NCBI GenBank assembly: GCA_044450785.1
Contig: JBIOJM010000264.1
Span: forward strand, 1-14,653
Direction: 5' to 3'
From: JBIOJM01 sp044450785
GTDB lineage: Bacteria; Planctomycetota; Planctomycetia; Isosphaerales; Isosphaeraceae
Length of the DNA: 14,653 bases
Positions 14,186 through 14,653 of this stretch are shown in pieces. A model generated the notes under the pieces. The model had not been told where the DNA came from. It was given only the letters and a program-made list of their open reading frames with translations, and did no database searches. The number at the start of each line of letters is the position of its first letter. Positions within the stretch are counted from its first letter, which is position 1. Position numbers and translations under genes: made by a program.

Positions 14186-14653
14186 TCAAGGCAAGATCCG
14201 CCGGCCGACCGTGGTATTGAGCGAGAGCATGCTCTGCCTGTGCCGGACCGCGGTGTCGACGTACTGCTTGACGACATCGTTGTAATCAAGCTGGGCCTGG
14301 AGGTAGTTGAGCATGCTCGTCTCCCCCCCTTTCCATAATCGCAAGGCGGCTTCACGCACTTGGTATGCGTCGGGGATGACATGGTCTCGCAACTCCTCCA
14401 CCAGGCCTCGCGAGACCTCGTATTCCTGCACGGCCTTCTCGACGTCGATCAAGAGCTGCCGTTCCGACTCGGAAAGCTGGACCTCCGATTGAGTCACGTT
14501 GATTTTGGCCCGCGCGATCCCACCCTGGTTGCGGTTGTAAATGGGCACGGGGACCGTCACGCCGACGGCCCATGAAACCTGGCTTTTCAAGCCGTAGGGG
14601 GTATTGTCCTGAAGGGTATAGGGTTGCCAGAGGAGGTAGACATCGCTGAAGGC
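14186..14653 (-). CDS. TolC/CzcC-type outer-membrane efflux protein, C-terminal fragment (cut by window edge)
   Basis: The last 155 codons are visible, open through the right edge of the window. The sequence VTVPVPIYNRNQGGIARAKINV is the typical junction after the first beta-strand pair of the second outer-membrane efflux (OEP) repeat; NRNQGxIARA is especially common in CzcC-like metal-efflux proteins. It continues with long amphipathic helices (SEVQLSESERQLLIDVEKAV, DVVKQYVDTAVRHRQSML) and ends in NTTVGRRILP. Such proteins trimerise to form the outer-membrane tunnel of RND or ABC tripartite pumps. It precedes the LEPR-XLL protein gene by 34 bp, probably in one operon. The presumed pump and adaptor genes would lie outside the window, so the substrate (metal or other) is not known. 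Confidence 0.9.
   Translation of the reverse strand, partial: AFSDVYLLWQPYTLQDNTPYGLKSQVSWAVGVTVPVPIYNRNQGGIARAKINVTQSEVQLSESERQLLIDVEKAVQEYEVSRGLVEELRDHVIPDAYQVREAALRLWKGGETSMLNYLQAQLDYNDVVKQYVDTAVRHRQSMLSLNTTVGRRILP

Noticed and set aside
14152..14382. N-terminal extension of the LEPR-XLL-like protein
   Set aside because: It would overlap the efflux gene in another frame; GGAGG and the secretion motif fix the start at 14151.
1..14653. CRISPR array, tRNA/rRNA, transposase, toxin-antitoxin or defence genes
   Set aside because: No spaced direct repeats, no tRNA-like cloverleaf noticed, and all sizeable gene frames have other, better explanations.

Overview
The window looks like chromosomal DNA of a high-GC planctomycete, most likely of the Isosphaeraceae/Singulisphaera type. 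The reasons are two secreted proteins with DUF1559 (H-X9-DG) modules, a protein whose N-terminus has the planctomycete LEPR-XLL-like secretion motif, a long multi-sensor histidine kinase, and a secreted GH127/DUF1680-type glycosidase. The assignment rests on protein-family character only. There are no rRNA, tRNA, CRISPR or transposase genes.

Layout: all genes but one are on the minus strand. Positions 1-136 hold the start of a ROK-family sugar kinase (cut by the window edge). It lies just downstream of two tandem, paralogous DUF1559 proteins (164-2695, 843 aa; 2743-5919, 1058 aa). Upstream of these are a 1153-aa hybrid sensor-type histidine kinase (6064-9525; Cache-like sensor, HAMP, GAF, PAS, GAF, HisKA, HATPase, no receiver) and a secreted beta-L-arabinofuranosidase-like glycosidase (9642-11615). 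A 255-bp divergent region separates the glycosidase from the only plus-strand gene, a cation diffusion facilitator (11871-12773, TTG start behind a strong Shine-Dalgarno). Convergent to it is a closely spaced minus-strand set read from the right edge: a TolC/CzcC-type outer-membrane efflux protein (partial, 14186-14653), a LEPR-XLL-like exported protein of unknown function (13375-14151) and a small membrane-anchored repeat protein (12864-13352).

How they may work together: the 47-bp and 27-bp gaps make the DUF1559-B, DUF1559-A and ROK genes a likely operon, and the 34-bp and 22-bp gaps do the same for the efflux/LEPR-XLL/repeat-protein set. The glycosidase, kinase and DUF1559 genes share a strand with wider gaps (116 and 144 bp), so coupling there is uncertain. 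A metal-export theme (CDF next to a CzcC-like outer-membrane protein) is suggestive only.

Most notable: (i) DUF1559-B carries two DUF1559 modules offset by exactly 849 bp, with a 93-bp identical tract, and comparison with paralogue A shows where the extra module was inserted; (ii) the CDF transporter has a variant metal site (ExxxD) and Tyr replacing both His of the usual HxxxH loop motif, behind a leader with a terminator-like hairpin and two different 7-bp tandem repeats; (iii) a two-hairpin, probably dispersed, repeat lies in front of the histidine kinase; (iv) the 162-aa protein consists of five ~23-residue repeats. I did not find a clear defence or mobile system.
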